Origin: Owenia fusiformis
Lineage: Eukaryota; Annelida; Polychaeta; Sabellida; Oweniidae
DNA length: 64,000 nucleotides
Direction: 5' to 3'
Assembly: GCA_903813345.2 (NCBI GenBank)
Contig: CAIIXF020000001.1
Location: forward strand, 45,837,885-45,901,884
The position numbers were made by a program, and so were the translations under genes. The notes below the pieces were generated by a model that was not told where the DNA came from, made no database searches, and saw only the letters and a list, made by a program, of their open reading frames with translations. Shown in pieces: positions 10,510-21,981 of this stretch. Each line of letters starts with the position of its first letter. Position 1 is the stretch's first letter.

Positions 10510-12022
10510 GTTGTAATAATAGACCATGTTTAGTTGACCAAAATCGATCAGTAGTTTCACCCTATACAGACAGAGCCTGCAAAGAACAATTGATGCAGAG
10601 ATTAATACTTTAAAAGACAGCAGTGATAAATATTGCGTTTTGAAGAGCAAAATGGCCAGCATGTAATTTAACCAGCATGCCCTAAAGCTTATCAGATGGT
10701 CTACTCTTATCTGTAAAATTTCAAGTTGAAGATATAAGCATTGACACTATGGATATATGCTGGTATGAGGCAGGGATGCAAGCAACTGACTCACCATAAG
10801 AAATGCATTAATTGTAATATTTCTTCATAGTAGAAATTGATCTTCAGTTGAATTATTTATGAGTTGAACAATAGTATTATTTACCCCTTACCTCAAATTT
10901 GCCTCACCATTTTAATTTTGCCTCATCTATATTTTCATCTTTACTCCTCCCTGTTTGGTCTCATATTGCTGTTAGTCCTAGAAATGGCTGTAGAGGTAGA
11001 AATAGTTGTAAACTGTGGCATTGGAAGTCAGTGTTTGTAGGTCTAGTTGTTAAAGAATTACCCTAAGTCACAAAGTTTAGATATTTACAGAAGGGAAAAT
11101 GTCACAATTAAAGTGACTTTGAGGAATCCCTCTATTTCTTCCTAGATAATATTTATGATATGTTATAATACCATTTTATTATTATTATTGCAAAATACTA
11201 GTTGATGTTAATAATTTTATTATATTGTTCTTAATTTTGAATCATGTAAAAAATATTGATATTCTAAAGTAATATGCTAATGAATATATTATATTGGTTT
11301 ATTAATAAAAACGATAACATTATTTAAGATTTATGTTAGATTGGTGTGTTCTATTATACTGTATTGAAGAAACAAATTATTATCATTAGATCTAAGGGTT
11401 ATACACTTTTATTGACAGATGGGTGTAGCAATAGATGCGTCTCAGATTTTATTTAATACATGTTGAATACCCCATCCCCAACATGAATACTATCAGATCT
11501 TTATACCAAAAGCTGTGTGGACATTTTCATAATGCAATATTTCATTGACTCACACGTCACTTGTAAATACTTATAAATGGCAATGAGTATTAAACATTTT
11601 TACCACCTGTTTGCTGTCCATTGGATTGTCGCCTTAAGCGTCGGACAGCTGGTCATTATCTGGTTACTCTTGATACTGACCAGTTGATTTTTTCACTAGG
11701 TATAGGAAAATAACATTGCAACTGGTCAGTAATGCCATTTTGACCAGCAGCTCTGGAATCCTTAGGGCATACACTGTAAGGTGCCATGCTACTTACAGGA
11801 AATGACTAAACAGTGACTGTATAGAGGTTATCCTATATGATGTTCATGATATTGTGATTATCCCGAGGCCAATATAATTATTACGACTTTAAGGAAATGA
11901 CATTCACCCGTCCTTCAAGATCGGTCCTTCATTGCTTTCATAGCAACTGAGCTCATGTAATGAAATGAATTACTCTTGGGCCAAGGATGCGTTCACCATG
12001 ACATTGTTACTTTTCCCCAAAG
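10510..12022. other. No gene seen
   Basis: AT-rich DNA without convincing coding or RNA features. An imperfect inverted pair ctggtcatt/tgaccag recurs at 11650-11750. Confidence 0.5.
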
Positions 12023-12159
12023 TGAACCGGGTTACCAACCCCCAAAGTCTAACCATGTCGGAAAAAAGTATTCTCAGTCACCATATGCATCAAATAAGTC
12101 TACTGAATTGAAGTCGCCACTTTCAAAGTCTTTCAAAAGACAACTATCTGAGGAAACAC
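12023..12159 (+). CDS. Candidate orphan exon 1 (unknown protein)
   Basis: Open frame within 11964-12171, with an acceptor (ttttccccaaag) and a strong donor (gtaagt). It reads EPGYQPPKSNHVGKKYSQSP, YASNKSTELKSPLSKSFKRQ, LSEET: polar, Lys/Ser-rich and protein-like, but not a family I recognise. The exon ends one base into an Arg codon, which is exactly the phase accepted at 13707. No upstream partner is evident. It may be a real neighbouring gene or a remnant; function unknown. Confidence 0.3.
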
Positions 12160-13706
12160 GTAAGTAAATCCGAGGGTAATATAAACTTCCTAACTAGCAT
12201 TTGGTTGTCCATATTGATTGTTCAATGTATACATGTCATACAATGTCAACATATTGTTTCCACGTCCACGCCAACCTAATTAAAATGTATTTTGGACTGG
12301 TAAACACGTCTCTCTTGCCTTGCCTGAATGACTGATTCAAGTAGGTTGTGAAAATCTCTATAAGGTTAATATAGAGCAGCAGGTTTATGGACACATCTAT
12401 CTATACATACATCTATAATCATTAATCTATGCAACTTTTGTAAAAAACATGCTTACATGTATTTCGTCAAATTTTTACGGAGACATTTACTTTTTGCTTA
12501 ATTTATACTAAATTTGCTTAGATTTTGCCAAATTTGCTAAATTTACTTAAATGTTGCAAAATTTGCTTAATCTGGTCAAATTTGTTTAAATGTGGTCAAA
12601 TATCCCAAATGTTGACCAGTTTTGTTCATTTGGAACATTTAAGGGAATACTAGTGATTTATATTTTCTCTAATTTGGCCTGTTCTTTTCAAAGGTCCATT
12701 TACGAGTAAATCGCTACATAAATTTTATGTTTCAACCACCCTGAATAATTAAGTCAGCAACATAAATAGCTCAGGACCATAACATAGCACAAAGTTACAG
12801 AAATTATCAGATATAGAACCGTCCAAATTTAATTCAAGTCTGTCAAACAGTTATTTTGAATTTTCAATCACTTGCAGAATGTGCTCTTAAAATATATAGG
12901 GCGCAAAAATTGGCAAGAATGTGAGTAGCGATGAGTGAAAACAATTTATGAAGTGAGTCCTGACCGAAAATAATAATGTTTGTTTCCTTGAATCAAACAC
13001 TGCTCAAATTTTTATTTGATTATGTGTGTTTCCAAAATTAAGCCATTTGTGTTCCATTGTTTAAACATCTTCTTCATAATCAATGCACTCATGTGATCCC
13101 CAGCCAGTGTATAGTAATATGTTATTATTGTGAGTGATCTTTATACTTGCTATTTGTTCTAATAATTACAGCATGAAAAAGTATGAACATTTTTAGTAAG
13201 AGTTTTTTTCTGGCGTTCAGAATTTTAGTGCATCAAGGGCATTGCATCACTGAGCTTTCACCAAAATTCTCTTTGGGGAGAAGTACATGTAAAGCCTCTC
13301 AATTTTATTCTTTTTTTTCTTTTTGCTCCGAAGGACAATTTTAGCCTCCATGGCCTGGAAACTCTAATACTGACCCAACTAAAATAAAATTATATTACCA
13401 TAAACTCATAAATACGCTTCATGTTAAATCAACATAAATGTTATTTAATACGTAGTGAGGTAAGATCAAGACAATATAAAGAAACAATGTCATGGCAAAC
13501 TTAACGTCGTATACCTCCAAAGAAAAATTAATTTGTCGGAATTCTTTCATTGATTTGGGAAACTGAAGTGTCTGGATGATGTATAAAATTGCATTGTTAA
13601 TCTAATCAATATTTCAAGATGATAGGGTTACAATTATAGAAACTATGATCATTTTTGTGAAAAAATGATCATTTCTTTCCAAAATTTATCATGTGCTTTC
13701 TTGAAG
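12160..13706. other. Intron of the candidate orphan gene, or intergenic
   Basis: No recognised gene. At 12473-12610 there is a degenerate AT-rich tandem stretch built on aaatttgcttaa, about 12 bp per unit, with many substitutions. Confidence 0.5.
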
Positions 13707-13906
13707 GTTTGAGACGTTCTAGACCGTGTTCAGACGAAATGTTGAGACGCAGTGATACAAGAGATATATCTGCATGGTATGGCCAATGTTTCCACGAAAG
13801 GGAAAGAACCATATTCTGTCAAAACGTCGAAATAAATGAGTACTTACAAATCTCCCGCCGAAAATACTTGTATAACGTCCTAAACCGGTGTGTAGATAGG
13901 AAATAA
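13707..13906 (+). CDS. Candidate orphan exon 2 with stop (unknown protein)
   Basis: Acceptor tgctttcttgaag. Joined to the previous candidate exon it gives SEETRLRRSRPCSDEMLRRS then DTRDISAWYGQCF, ending after about 66 codons at TAA. The Arg/Ser-rich start continues the character of the upstream exon. The latter half (ERERTIFCQNVEINEYLQI) is less convincing and may be read-through into repeat DNA, since a LINE fragment starts about 100 bp downstream. Confidence 0.28.
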
Positions 13907-14009
13907 TAATCTTATAAATAGATTTTCAGTGCCTCAAGACTTCGTGAGACTCTCTCTAATAATTAAACAAAAGGAAATAGGTGGGTTTAGGGAAATAATA
14001 ACTAATAAT

Positions 14010-14856
14010 AATAATTTGTGTGCCCCAGGGCTCAGTCCTTGGGCCGACATTATTCATATTATATGTAAATGACATGTTTAAGGTTTCCAATATTCTTAAA
14101 AGCGTAATATTTGCTGACGACACTAATTTGTTGGCCTCAGATAAAGATTTGAATTATCTCTAATAGAAAAGGTTAATAATGAACTTGATCTTATGGACGA
14201 TTGGTTCAAAGCAAATAAATTGTCAATAAACTATTCTAAAACAAAATTTATCTTGGTCAATAAACAGAAACGACAAATCTTTAGAGATATCAAAATTGAT
14301 ATGTCCGGGAAAAAAATTGAAAGAGTAAAATCTATCAACTTTTTAGGTGTCATTGTTGATGAACATATTACCTGGAAAGAACATATTAAACATATAGAAG
14401 CAAAAATATCCAGAACAATTGGTCTCTTATATAAGATTCGCCACTTATTGAATAAAACAAGTCTTTTGGCAATCTATAATTCCCTGATATACTCACATAT
14501 AAATTACTGTAATTTAATCTGGGGTGGCCATAGCAATGCTCATACAAATGAGCTGCATTCCCTACTTCTATTTCAAAAGAGATTCCTTTGAATATTAGAC
14601 AACCAGCCAAGAATGGCACATTCAGCACCTCTCTTTAAGAAGTACAACATTTTACCTGTAAACCAGGTGTATGAATTTAATGTTTCGAATTTTGTCTATT
14701 GTTGTATTTACCAGGAACCTGTTTATTCAAAACTATATAATGATTATTTTAATCAAAATGAATATTTTCACAATTATCCTACCATATTCTTCAAACTTGT
14801 TCCATTCAAAGCAAGACAAAAATCCCTTTTTGATGGTACATTATTTCCCTGCTTCC
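14010..14856 (+). pseudogene. LINE-type reverse transcriptase fragment 1
   Basis: Decayed non-LTR retrotransposon. 14019 onwards reads CVPQGSVLGPTLFILYVNDM, then VIFADDTNLLA with the catalytic FADD box; the frame breaks at a double stop near 14160. It resumes as MDDWFKANKLSINYSKTKFI, SINFLGVIVDEHITWKEHIK, LIYSHINYCNLIWGG and, after another stop, AHSAPLFKKYNILPVNQVYE. The order palm, thumb and C-terminal region is that of Jockey/CR1-type LINEs. The 5' end is missing. Confidence 0.85.
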
Positions 14857-14919
14857 AGCGGCATTTTGGTCCCCAGCTGTAAGAAGGCCTTCTAACAGCT
14901 GGGGACCAAAACGCTGCCA
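14856..14919. repeat. Near-perfect 64-bp hairpin
   Basis: ggcattttggtccccagctg is mirrored by cagctggggaccaaaacgc around a centre aagaaggcctt. It lies exactly between the LINE fragment and the hAT-like MITE. Confidence 0.7.
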
Positions 14920-14937
14920 GAACGAGGGACTCTTTAC

Positions 14938-15229
14938 CAGGGGCGGATCTGGGAACCAACAAGGGGGGGGGGGCCCAAACTTGTGGTCTGAGAAAAAAAA
15001 CCAAAAGTGGGCCCAAATTTTGAAATTTTGAGGCCCATTTTCTTCAAAATTTGGCCTAAAATTAAAAAACAAGGCCTTAGAAGGCCAATTTAAGACCTAA
15101 AAGGCCTGCTTTTTGGGGCCTTATAGCCTTTTTTGGCTCAAAATTTTTTTTGGGCACAATTTTTTTTTTCTGGGCCCACCCAAGGGGGGGGGGGGGCGGG
15201 CCCCTGGGCCCCCCCCAGATCCGCCAGTG
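14938..15229. mobile_element. hAT-like MITE, copy 1
   Basis: Ends caggggcggatctgg and ccagatccgccagtg, with poly-G and poly-C tracts just inside and a body rich in aaggcc/ggcct words (ttaggcc, gggcccaaa). The same family recurs in opposite orientation at 34888-35095. The superfamily call rests on the CAGGGGCGGATC-type ends only. Confidence 0.75.
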
Positions 15230-15340
15230 TTTACAATAAAGTAATGCACCGACAGAAAGGCAATTTTGTTCTGCTTTTAATGGTATAAGTTTGAAGAAGA
15301 ACGGTGCAGTATGAGACTCGCAATCCTTGATTTTCAAGCA
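15230..15340 (-). pseudogene. Small LINE C-terminal fragment on the - strand
   Basis: Read on the - strand: ESHTAPFFFKLIPLKAEQNC. It resembles the C-terminal HSAPLFKKYNILPV and FFKLVPFKARQ stretches of LINE fragment 1 on the + strand, so two LINE tails face each other across the hAT-like MITE. Short and degenerate. Confidence 0.4.
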
Positions 15341-15364
15341 CGTGGTAGGTCAAAAATTCAAATT

Positions 15365-16030
15365 AACGGTCGAAGTTAGGACCGCGTGGTGATGATGCCA
15401 GTGGTGCTATAGTCCATGGTATGACTTCCGAATATGAAGGATCCGTACCACAGGGGTCTGTCCTTGGACCCCTGCTATTTCTAATATATATCAACGATCT
15501 GCCTGATGAGTAAGTTTCAAATTCGTTCATTTTTGCTGATGACACCTCAATTCATTGTCCATACGAAAAAATGAAGTGTTTTTCAATATTCACGAGCCAA
15601 TCCAAAGTGATCTAGACAAGCTTGCTCTCTGGGCTGCCACCTGGAAGATGCAATTCAAAGCTAAAAAAATGCATGATTTTTTCTAGAAGGAACATTTTAT
15701 CTCATCCACCACCTTTGAGATTAGGTGCTGATGTTATCCCTAGCTGTGAGAATCACAAACATCTTGGCCTTAATTTTGACAATCACCTTAACTTTAATTA
15801 TCACATTGACCAGATTATAAAAAGAGTTACTTCTCTTTTGAGACCGATGATGAAGCTGAGTAAAATTATAAATAGTCAGCACTTAGAGATATTATATAAT
15901 ACTTACATTATGCCTCATTTTGACTATTGTGATGTCATTTACAACAAGGCATCTAACATGAAATTACAAGCTCTTGAAAGACTTCACTACAGAGCAGCTT
16001 GCCTGGTTTCTGGGGCTATACATCACGATG
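15365..16030 (+). pseudogene. LINE-type reverse transcriptase fragment 2, 5' part
   Basis: GSVPQGSVLGPLLFLIYINDL is followed, after a stop, by FIFADDTSIHC (catalytic FADD), then IPSCENHKHLGLNFDNHLNF, MPHFDYCDVIYNKASNMKLQ and ALERLHYRAACLVSGAIHHD. It is interrupted at 16030 by a 3-kb element and resumes at 19062. Several stops make it inactive. Confidence 0.85.
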
Positions 16031-17169
16031 CCCATGTCAAGCAGCGTGCCTACTAGGCACGCAGTTTGAAACTCTGACAAACTGCGCGCATATTTCAAAA
16101 TGTGACACGGGGAGGACACTACTCCCAAAAAGAGCCAAAATACGAAAAATACAAGGTTAGTCTCGTTCTAAAGATAGTACCATTCTGTGAAGATGAACTT
16201 AATTTACTCATAGTACTCAATGTTTTTCCCGATGTAAACCTAGTTATCTCAATATAAGGGTCTTGAGTAACTTCTGTGTTCAAAATTTACAGTGTAAAGT
16301 TATATCTATGTCTTTTTATCGTCATTTGCCGTTTATTCAGCCATTGTGTCTGTGTATGCTAGAATATTGTAGCGGTAGCACAATTTTTATATTCATTTAT
16401 TTTCATTAATTAATTTCATATTTATTTCTCATATTTTTCGTGGAACATTTAACATGGTTAAAAAGAACAGTCTTTTGCCAATATTATAGTTTTTATTTCA
16501 TGCAAAAAGGTGTTTTAGTTTTTGTGTAAGATTACTTTAAATAACTAGTGTAAATGGACATGTTTTTTTGATTTACCGGCCACGCGCCATACATTCTTGT
16601 CATTTTCAGTTACTCATGTTTTGTTCGGGTAAATAGCGAGATAAATACAAGATCATTAATTCTGGGAATTATTTGTTAAAATAAGGCTGAATTATTCTTT
16701 TTAACAGTTTTTACTTCATTGAAATTGGTGTAATATTTACAGAGATATCGTCATTTGAAAACATGTATTTTTAGTGAAGGTTTATGTTTCTTACGGCATT
16801 TAGCCGACTTTTTCACAAACTTTCTCACATAACAATTTGATTGACAGCTCGCTTTAGGTGTATTACGTCTTTGATCTGACAGATATTTTGACAGTGTAGG
16901 AAGTTTTCAAACTTGTTGTCATAGTAGCCTTTCCTTATATGGAAATAGATGTTCCGGAATCTTAGCGTTCTCATGATCGTTCGAGAGAAGGTCAGTCCCG
17001 AGTTTGCATCTGAAGAGACAGGTGGTTGAATTTGTACACTTTTATATAGTCCTGAGTTTGTATCTGAAGAGATAGGAGGTTGAATTTCTCCAATTTTATA
17101 GTCTCAAGTTTAGTATTTTGCGAGCATCTCTGTCTTTGGATTATTATTATCATTCGATCATACTTGTAC

Positions 17170-17245
17170 AACTGGATTTATAACTGGATTTATTACTGGA
17201 TTTATAACTGGATTTACTGGATTTATAATTGGATTATACGTATTG
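17170..17245 (+). repeat. ctggatttataa tandem array
   Basis: About six copies of a 12-bp unit (ctggatttataa, with tt and ctgg variants) inside the 3-kb element. Confidence 0.8.
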
Positions 17246-17255
17246 GATTTAGGCC

Positions 17256-17866
17256 GCGCCTGGAGAGCCTTAAAATTTAAGGCTCTCTAGCCAAAATGCT
17301 AAAGAGCCTTAAATTTTAAGGTTCTTTAGCATTTGGGCTAAAGAGCCTTAAATTTTAAGGCTTTTTAGCATTTTGATAGCCAATTCTGCTAGAGAGCCTT
17401 AAAGGAATTCCAGGCGACAAAAATGACGAAATATTGCTTCTGGGACAAGATCAAACGACTTTGACATATTCTATACCCAACCTATTTTGTAATTTAACAA
17501 ATCAGCACAAATATACATACCATACTAGCTCGGTCCGGGAATCGAACCCACGCCGCAGAAGTGGATAGCGAGCACCCTAACCACTATACTAGAGTGCTTT
17601 TCCATGATCAAAGTAATTTTATGCAACTCTATAGTGATATACATGTGTGAAATTTCTAAGTGGCATTCTGGGTTGAAAAACTTTCGAGAGTGTTGTTTTA
17701 TTGTTTAGATGACGAAAACTTCAATAAAAAACAATATAAACACGGATTATAAACACAAAGGCTCTCTAGCCAAAACACTATGTTCACAGCTAAATAGCCT
17801 TAAATTTTAAGGCTCTTTAGCATTTTGGCTAAAGAGCCTTAAATTTTAAGGTACTCCAGACACTTC
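17256..17866. repeat. Clusters of the palindrome gagccttaaattttaaggctc
   Basis: Palindromic units with core ccttaaattttaagg separated by tagc(a/c)(a/t)tttggct-type spacers occur at 17256-17414 and again at 17758-17866. The first cluster is itself bracketed by cgcctgg and ccaggc. Strong potential for cruciforms; located inside the 3-kb element. Confidence 0.8.
17526..17596 (-). pseudogene. tRNA-like sequence (tRNA pseudogene or SINE head)
   Basis: On the - strand, tagtatagtggttaggg resembles an A box, and gggttcgattcccgg is a near-perfect B box about 30 bp later. The acceptor stem (gcactct against the 3' end gaccgagc) and the anticodon stem do not pair well, so it is not a functional tRNA. 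Anticodon identity cannot be read reliably. Confidence 0.55.
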
Positions 17867-19061
17867 GTTGGATTTAACGGATTATTGCCATGTCATACAC
17901 ACCTGCAAGGTAAATAAAGTTATTTGTTGTTTATTGTTCAGAAATCTAAATCATATCTTTTGTTCAGTTATTCTTCATACAGTAAATTACAATATCCATT
18001 AGTGACCATTAAGATACAAATTCCTTTCACACACAAGACGTACCCACAAATCATCTTTCCAGTGCCATTTATTGTTAAAGGGGTTTCCGCTCGGCCCAAT
18101 TCATTCTTTCCAGTATTTATTCTTCGGCAAATTTATTCCATACTGGTGAAAATTATTTCAATCAAAGTAACTCCCGCCACAATATATAGGATCACTCCAT
18201 CTGATTAAAGCAGCAAAGTTTGTGTTCAAAACGATAATACGTCATAAACGTGATTTAAACATTTTTCTTGTCAAACTGCGCGCCTATATTCACATGTATT
18301 TGCCAAACTGCGTGCCTAATATTTCCAAACTGCTTGCCTATCCGGCAAGCTTGTTTTGTATTATTAGAAAACATAAGCGCCACATAAGGCACATATGTGT
18401 GTAATAGTAGAACCCCATAATTGAAACACTATGAGAGTCCATCCACCAAGATGGTGATCTGAAAATAAAAGTTTTTTTCGTTTCCAACTTAATTGTCACT
18501 TCTATTATACATTTTGACTTTCAATATGAAAATCTCATAAAATCTGACGATAAAGCAAAATTTCCAAAGCTACATGAAAAACACCTACACGTGCCTCTGT
18601 AGAAATTCCAATGAAAATATGTAGTTTTAATAGTGTATGCGCACAGTTTGTAATTTCTGGCTAAAATAGGCGCGCAGTTTGTGATTTGTTTCTTTTTAAT
18701 CTCCTGATTATCTGTTTTATCTCGAAATATTTTGAATTATACATGATAAATGTGTAAGGAATTAAATATAAAACGAGTCTAAGTATTTGTCATCTATGTT
18801 TAAAGTGCTAGATCGATTAACGTATAAATTTCCGTTAAATCAGTGACGAAAATGCCATTAATCTGCTTATGTTATAAAACTTAGATTCATTTGCACATAG
18901 TTTTTGCTAGTATTTGCAAGATTCGTATATTCGCCACAGAATGAACGTATTGAACAAGAAAACAATGCAGGATAAATGTCTTTAAATTACGTTTCAAAAT
19001 ACGTAAATGATGCAATGTTCTTAGGCACGCACGCCTAAGTAGGCACGCAGCTTGACATGGG

Positions 19062-19690
19062 CACCGTGTACATGGTTCCAATACTATCAAAGTTTTAAAC
19101 TCTTTAAACTGGAAACCGTTGAAAACCAGAAGAATTGAGCACTTAAACATGTTTACTTTTAAATGCAGGTATAACATTTATCCTCCATTTTTGTGATTTA
19201 CTTCGGAAACATGAACATATACCGGTCCGCCCCTTAAGACATCAAAGAGATTATGTTCTACCAACTCGCCTTAGCTTCTCTTCATACTTACAATTTAGGA
19301 AACCTGTTTAACAGCTACAATTTGAATGATAAATTACAATTTTTACTTATTGGAAAAGATGATTTAGATGCATCAACAAATGAAGATTTAATTCATATTG
19401 TTAGTTATATATACATGAGTTTCAATATCATATCAAGTCTGTGACAACAGGTTTCGTTTCTTCATTTTTCTGCTTTTTCCTTTTTGTCATCATCCCCGCC
19501 CATGGGATACCCTTGATTCAGTGATTTGGAATTAAGTATATATGTAAACCTTTTGTATTTTATATTGTATCTATTATTTCATTTATGTATATATTATTAA
19601 TTGCCGCTAATGTTGTAAAACTTTGGCAATCAGCTGACTGTGTATATCTGTGTTATTACTTGAAATAAATCGATAACATGAAAAAAAGGA
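19062..19690 (+). pseudogene. LINE fragment 2, 3' part with poly-A end
   Basis: Resumes the interrupted frame: HRVHGSNTIKVLNSLNWKPL then KTRRIEHLNMFTF, the usual LNW.PL..RR motif of LINE C-termini. Further on comes a region like DKLQFLLIGKDDLDASTNED (19331-19441) and a non-coding tail ending in aataaatcgat and aaaaaaa near 19690. Confidence 0.75.
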
Positions 19691-19692
19691 TC

Positions 19693-20894
19693 CGCAGCAC
19701 ACTCTAGCGCAGCAACATTTGAAGCAATGTGTACATGTCTTGATTCTTTTAAAATACCATTTGCTGAAAAAACTTCCGGCTTTCGGGTCGAAAAATGTCT
19801 TTCATCACAAGGGGTCAAAAAACGTAAATATTTTGATTCGAAGTTCTATACATTTTATAAGACACAGACCGTTATTCTAAGCATACGAACAAAAATAAAG
19901 TATCATAATTTAAAAATATTCTATTCAATTTTACCGTAGATGTCGGTGGTTAATTAGTGTAATTATGCAAGTGTGTTTTTCAGATTTTGTTTGATTTTTC
20001 AAATATGAGCCAAGCCGATTCAACAAAATTATGTGGAATATTTAGGTAATTTTTTATGATTGGGAACATATTAGTTTTCTTACCATTTAAAACATTTTAT
20101 TACCAGAATTTCTCCCTATAATCGCAAGGGGTCTAACAACAAATTATTGTTCATGTTTTACAAAACATAATACAATAACAAATAGGAAAGATTTATATCT
20201 AATTAAATGTTACTGAGGTATTGGAATGTTCATATATTCCAAGGGCATGTCTAATAATGAATTAGAGTCATATGCAATAGAACGCCCTGAAATTCTTCCT
20301 CGACGTTACTTGTGGCTATCATCAAGTTTTCTGATGGCTGTTTGTTTTTTGACCTTACCGCTGGATACAATCAAATTTTAGGAAGATAATGATAATGATT
20401 TTTCTTAATTATTCATGAATTCGATCAAGGTCCGCCTTTATTGATAATTTTCACCGCTGAATAAAAATTCATATCTCAAAACGTATTGAGACCCCTTTTG
20501 TGAAAAACTATCATAATTTAAACATTTGTCATTCCAATACAAAAGTGATTCATTTGTAGCATTTATCTTATTAATACCGGAGAAAATATACAAAACGTCG
20601 ATACACTGATTACATATTTTTGGGTATTGATAAGAAAAATAACCTCGAACTTATAGCTTAGAAACCTAAATCACATATTTGAAATCATTTTTTATAAATT
20701 TCTGTTGCATTGTGTACTCAGAATTGTGAAAAATTGGGATTTTATTTTTTGGTGATTTTTTGACCTCTGTTAATGGCAGGCATAATTCAGCCTAAAAGCC
20801 GGAAGTATATTGAACGGTTATAATAAAAATTATTAGGGGACATATGTAGATATGTTAATGTAAGGTCAAACATCGCTGCGCTATAGTGTGCTAC
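19693..20894. mobile_element. 1.2-kb inverted-repeat element
   Basis: Left end gcagcacactctagcgcagc and right end gctgcgctatagtgtgctac are inverted copies. A second inverted pair lies inside (cttccggcttt near 19771 and aaaagccggaag near 20796). No transposase seen. It abuts the LINE poly-A tail. Superfamily uncertain. Confidence 0.65.
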
Positions 20895-21103
20895 CATCTC
20901 CTTTATTAGACGTCCTAGAGATTTCATACCATGGACTACTACCTGTATATCTCTAGTCATGATTCAAGTCAGTGAATCGAGTGCAATTATGCATAGCAAA
21001 ATGCTCACATATTCTAATATAAGTTATTTAAAATGTATATACTAAAAATGGGACTACACTGCCCAGTTTTTATAGTCTCTAGACAAATGTAAGTAGACGA
21101 CAT

Positions 21104-21251
21104 TGTCCCCCTGGACATATATAACTAGAAAAACAAGAATAAGTTGTCTCGGGGACAGAGGCAACCAGAAAATATAGTCCGCTTGGATATGTACATCTAG
21201 CAAATTAAGAATAAGTTGTCTCAGGGACAGAATTAACTAGAAATTTTAGTC
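21104..21251 (+). repeat. Two-copy tandem repeat of about 73 bp
   Basis: aagaataagttgtctcgggg then acag, and aagaataagttgtctcaggg then acag, each preceded by a ggacata/ggatatg-type stretch and followed by aaccagaaa or aactagaaa. Just downstream (about 21297-21350, - strand) is a degenerate A-box-like ttagtatagtggttagaa. Confidence 0.65.
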
Positions 21252-21481
21252 TCCTGTACGTGCATTAATATTAAAAATAATATCAAGTGAAAACGGCGAA
21301 ACGAATAGCCAGAAGACCGTTCTAACCACTATACTAACGGTAATTGGATGCAAGCCCCGGGATGCAAGCAGTGTTTTTTAATTATCTCATCGAACGAAGA
21401 GCCAGAGAGAACGTATTTGGATATGCAACAGAATACTCAGATATTAACATTTTCTTAAATCATGTAGTCTATTTTGTTTAG

Positions 21482-21981
21482 NNNNNNNNNNNNNNNNNNN
21501 NNNNNNNNNNNNNNNNNNNNNNNNNNNNNNNNNNNNNNNNNNNNNNNNNNNNNNNNNNNNNNNNNNNNNNNNNNNNNNNNNNNNNNNNNNNNNNNNNNNN
21601 NNNNNNNNNNNNNNNNNNNNNNNNNNNNNNNNNNNNNNNNNNNNNNNNNNNNNNNNNNNNNNNNNNNNNNNNNNNNNNNNNNNNNNNNNNNNNNNNNNNN
21701 NNNNNNNNNNNNNNNNNNNNNNNNNNNNNNNNNNNNNNNNNNNNNNNNNNNNNNNNNNNNNNNNNNNNNNNNNNNNNNNNNNNNNNNNNNNNNNNNNNNN
21801 NNNNNNNNNNNNNNNNNNNNNNNNNNNNNNNNNNNNNNNNNNNNNNNNNNNNNNNNNNNNNNNNNNNNNNNNNNNNNNNNNNNNNNNNNNNNNNNNNNNN
21901 NNNNNNNNNNNNNNNNNNNNNNNNNNNNNNNNNNNNNNNNNNNNNNNNNNNNNNNNNNNNNNNNNNNNNNNNNNNNNNNNN
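21482..21981. other. Assembly gap of exactly 500 N
   Basis: The run of N is exactly 500 bases, a size some scaffolding programs insert as a placeholder. The true distance, and possibly the order and orientation of the two sides, is therefore unknown. Confidence 0.99.

Larger units (their letters stand above)
16031..19061. mobile_element. 3.0-kb terminal-inverted-repeat element inside LINE 2 (superfamily unknown)
   Basis: Ends cccatgtcaagcagcgtgcc and (reverse-read right end) cccatgtcaagctgcgtgcc, flanked by possible target duplications cacgatg and caccgtg. The LINE frame is broken exactly here and resumes beyond it. The motif aggcacgcagtttg and its complement caaactgcgcgcc recur in clusters at 16055-16095, 18270-18360, 18640-18695 and 19020-19060, as subterminal transposase-binding repeats do. 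Inside are a 12-bp tandem array, palindromic repeats and a tRNA-like sequence. I see no transposase, so it is probably non-autonomous. Confidence 0.7.

Noticed and set aside
17526-17596. Functional tRNA gene
   Set aside because: A and B boxes are good, but the acceptor and anticodon stems do not pair.
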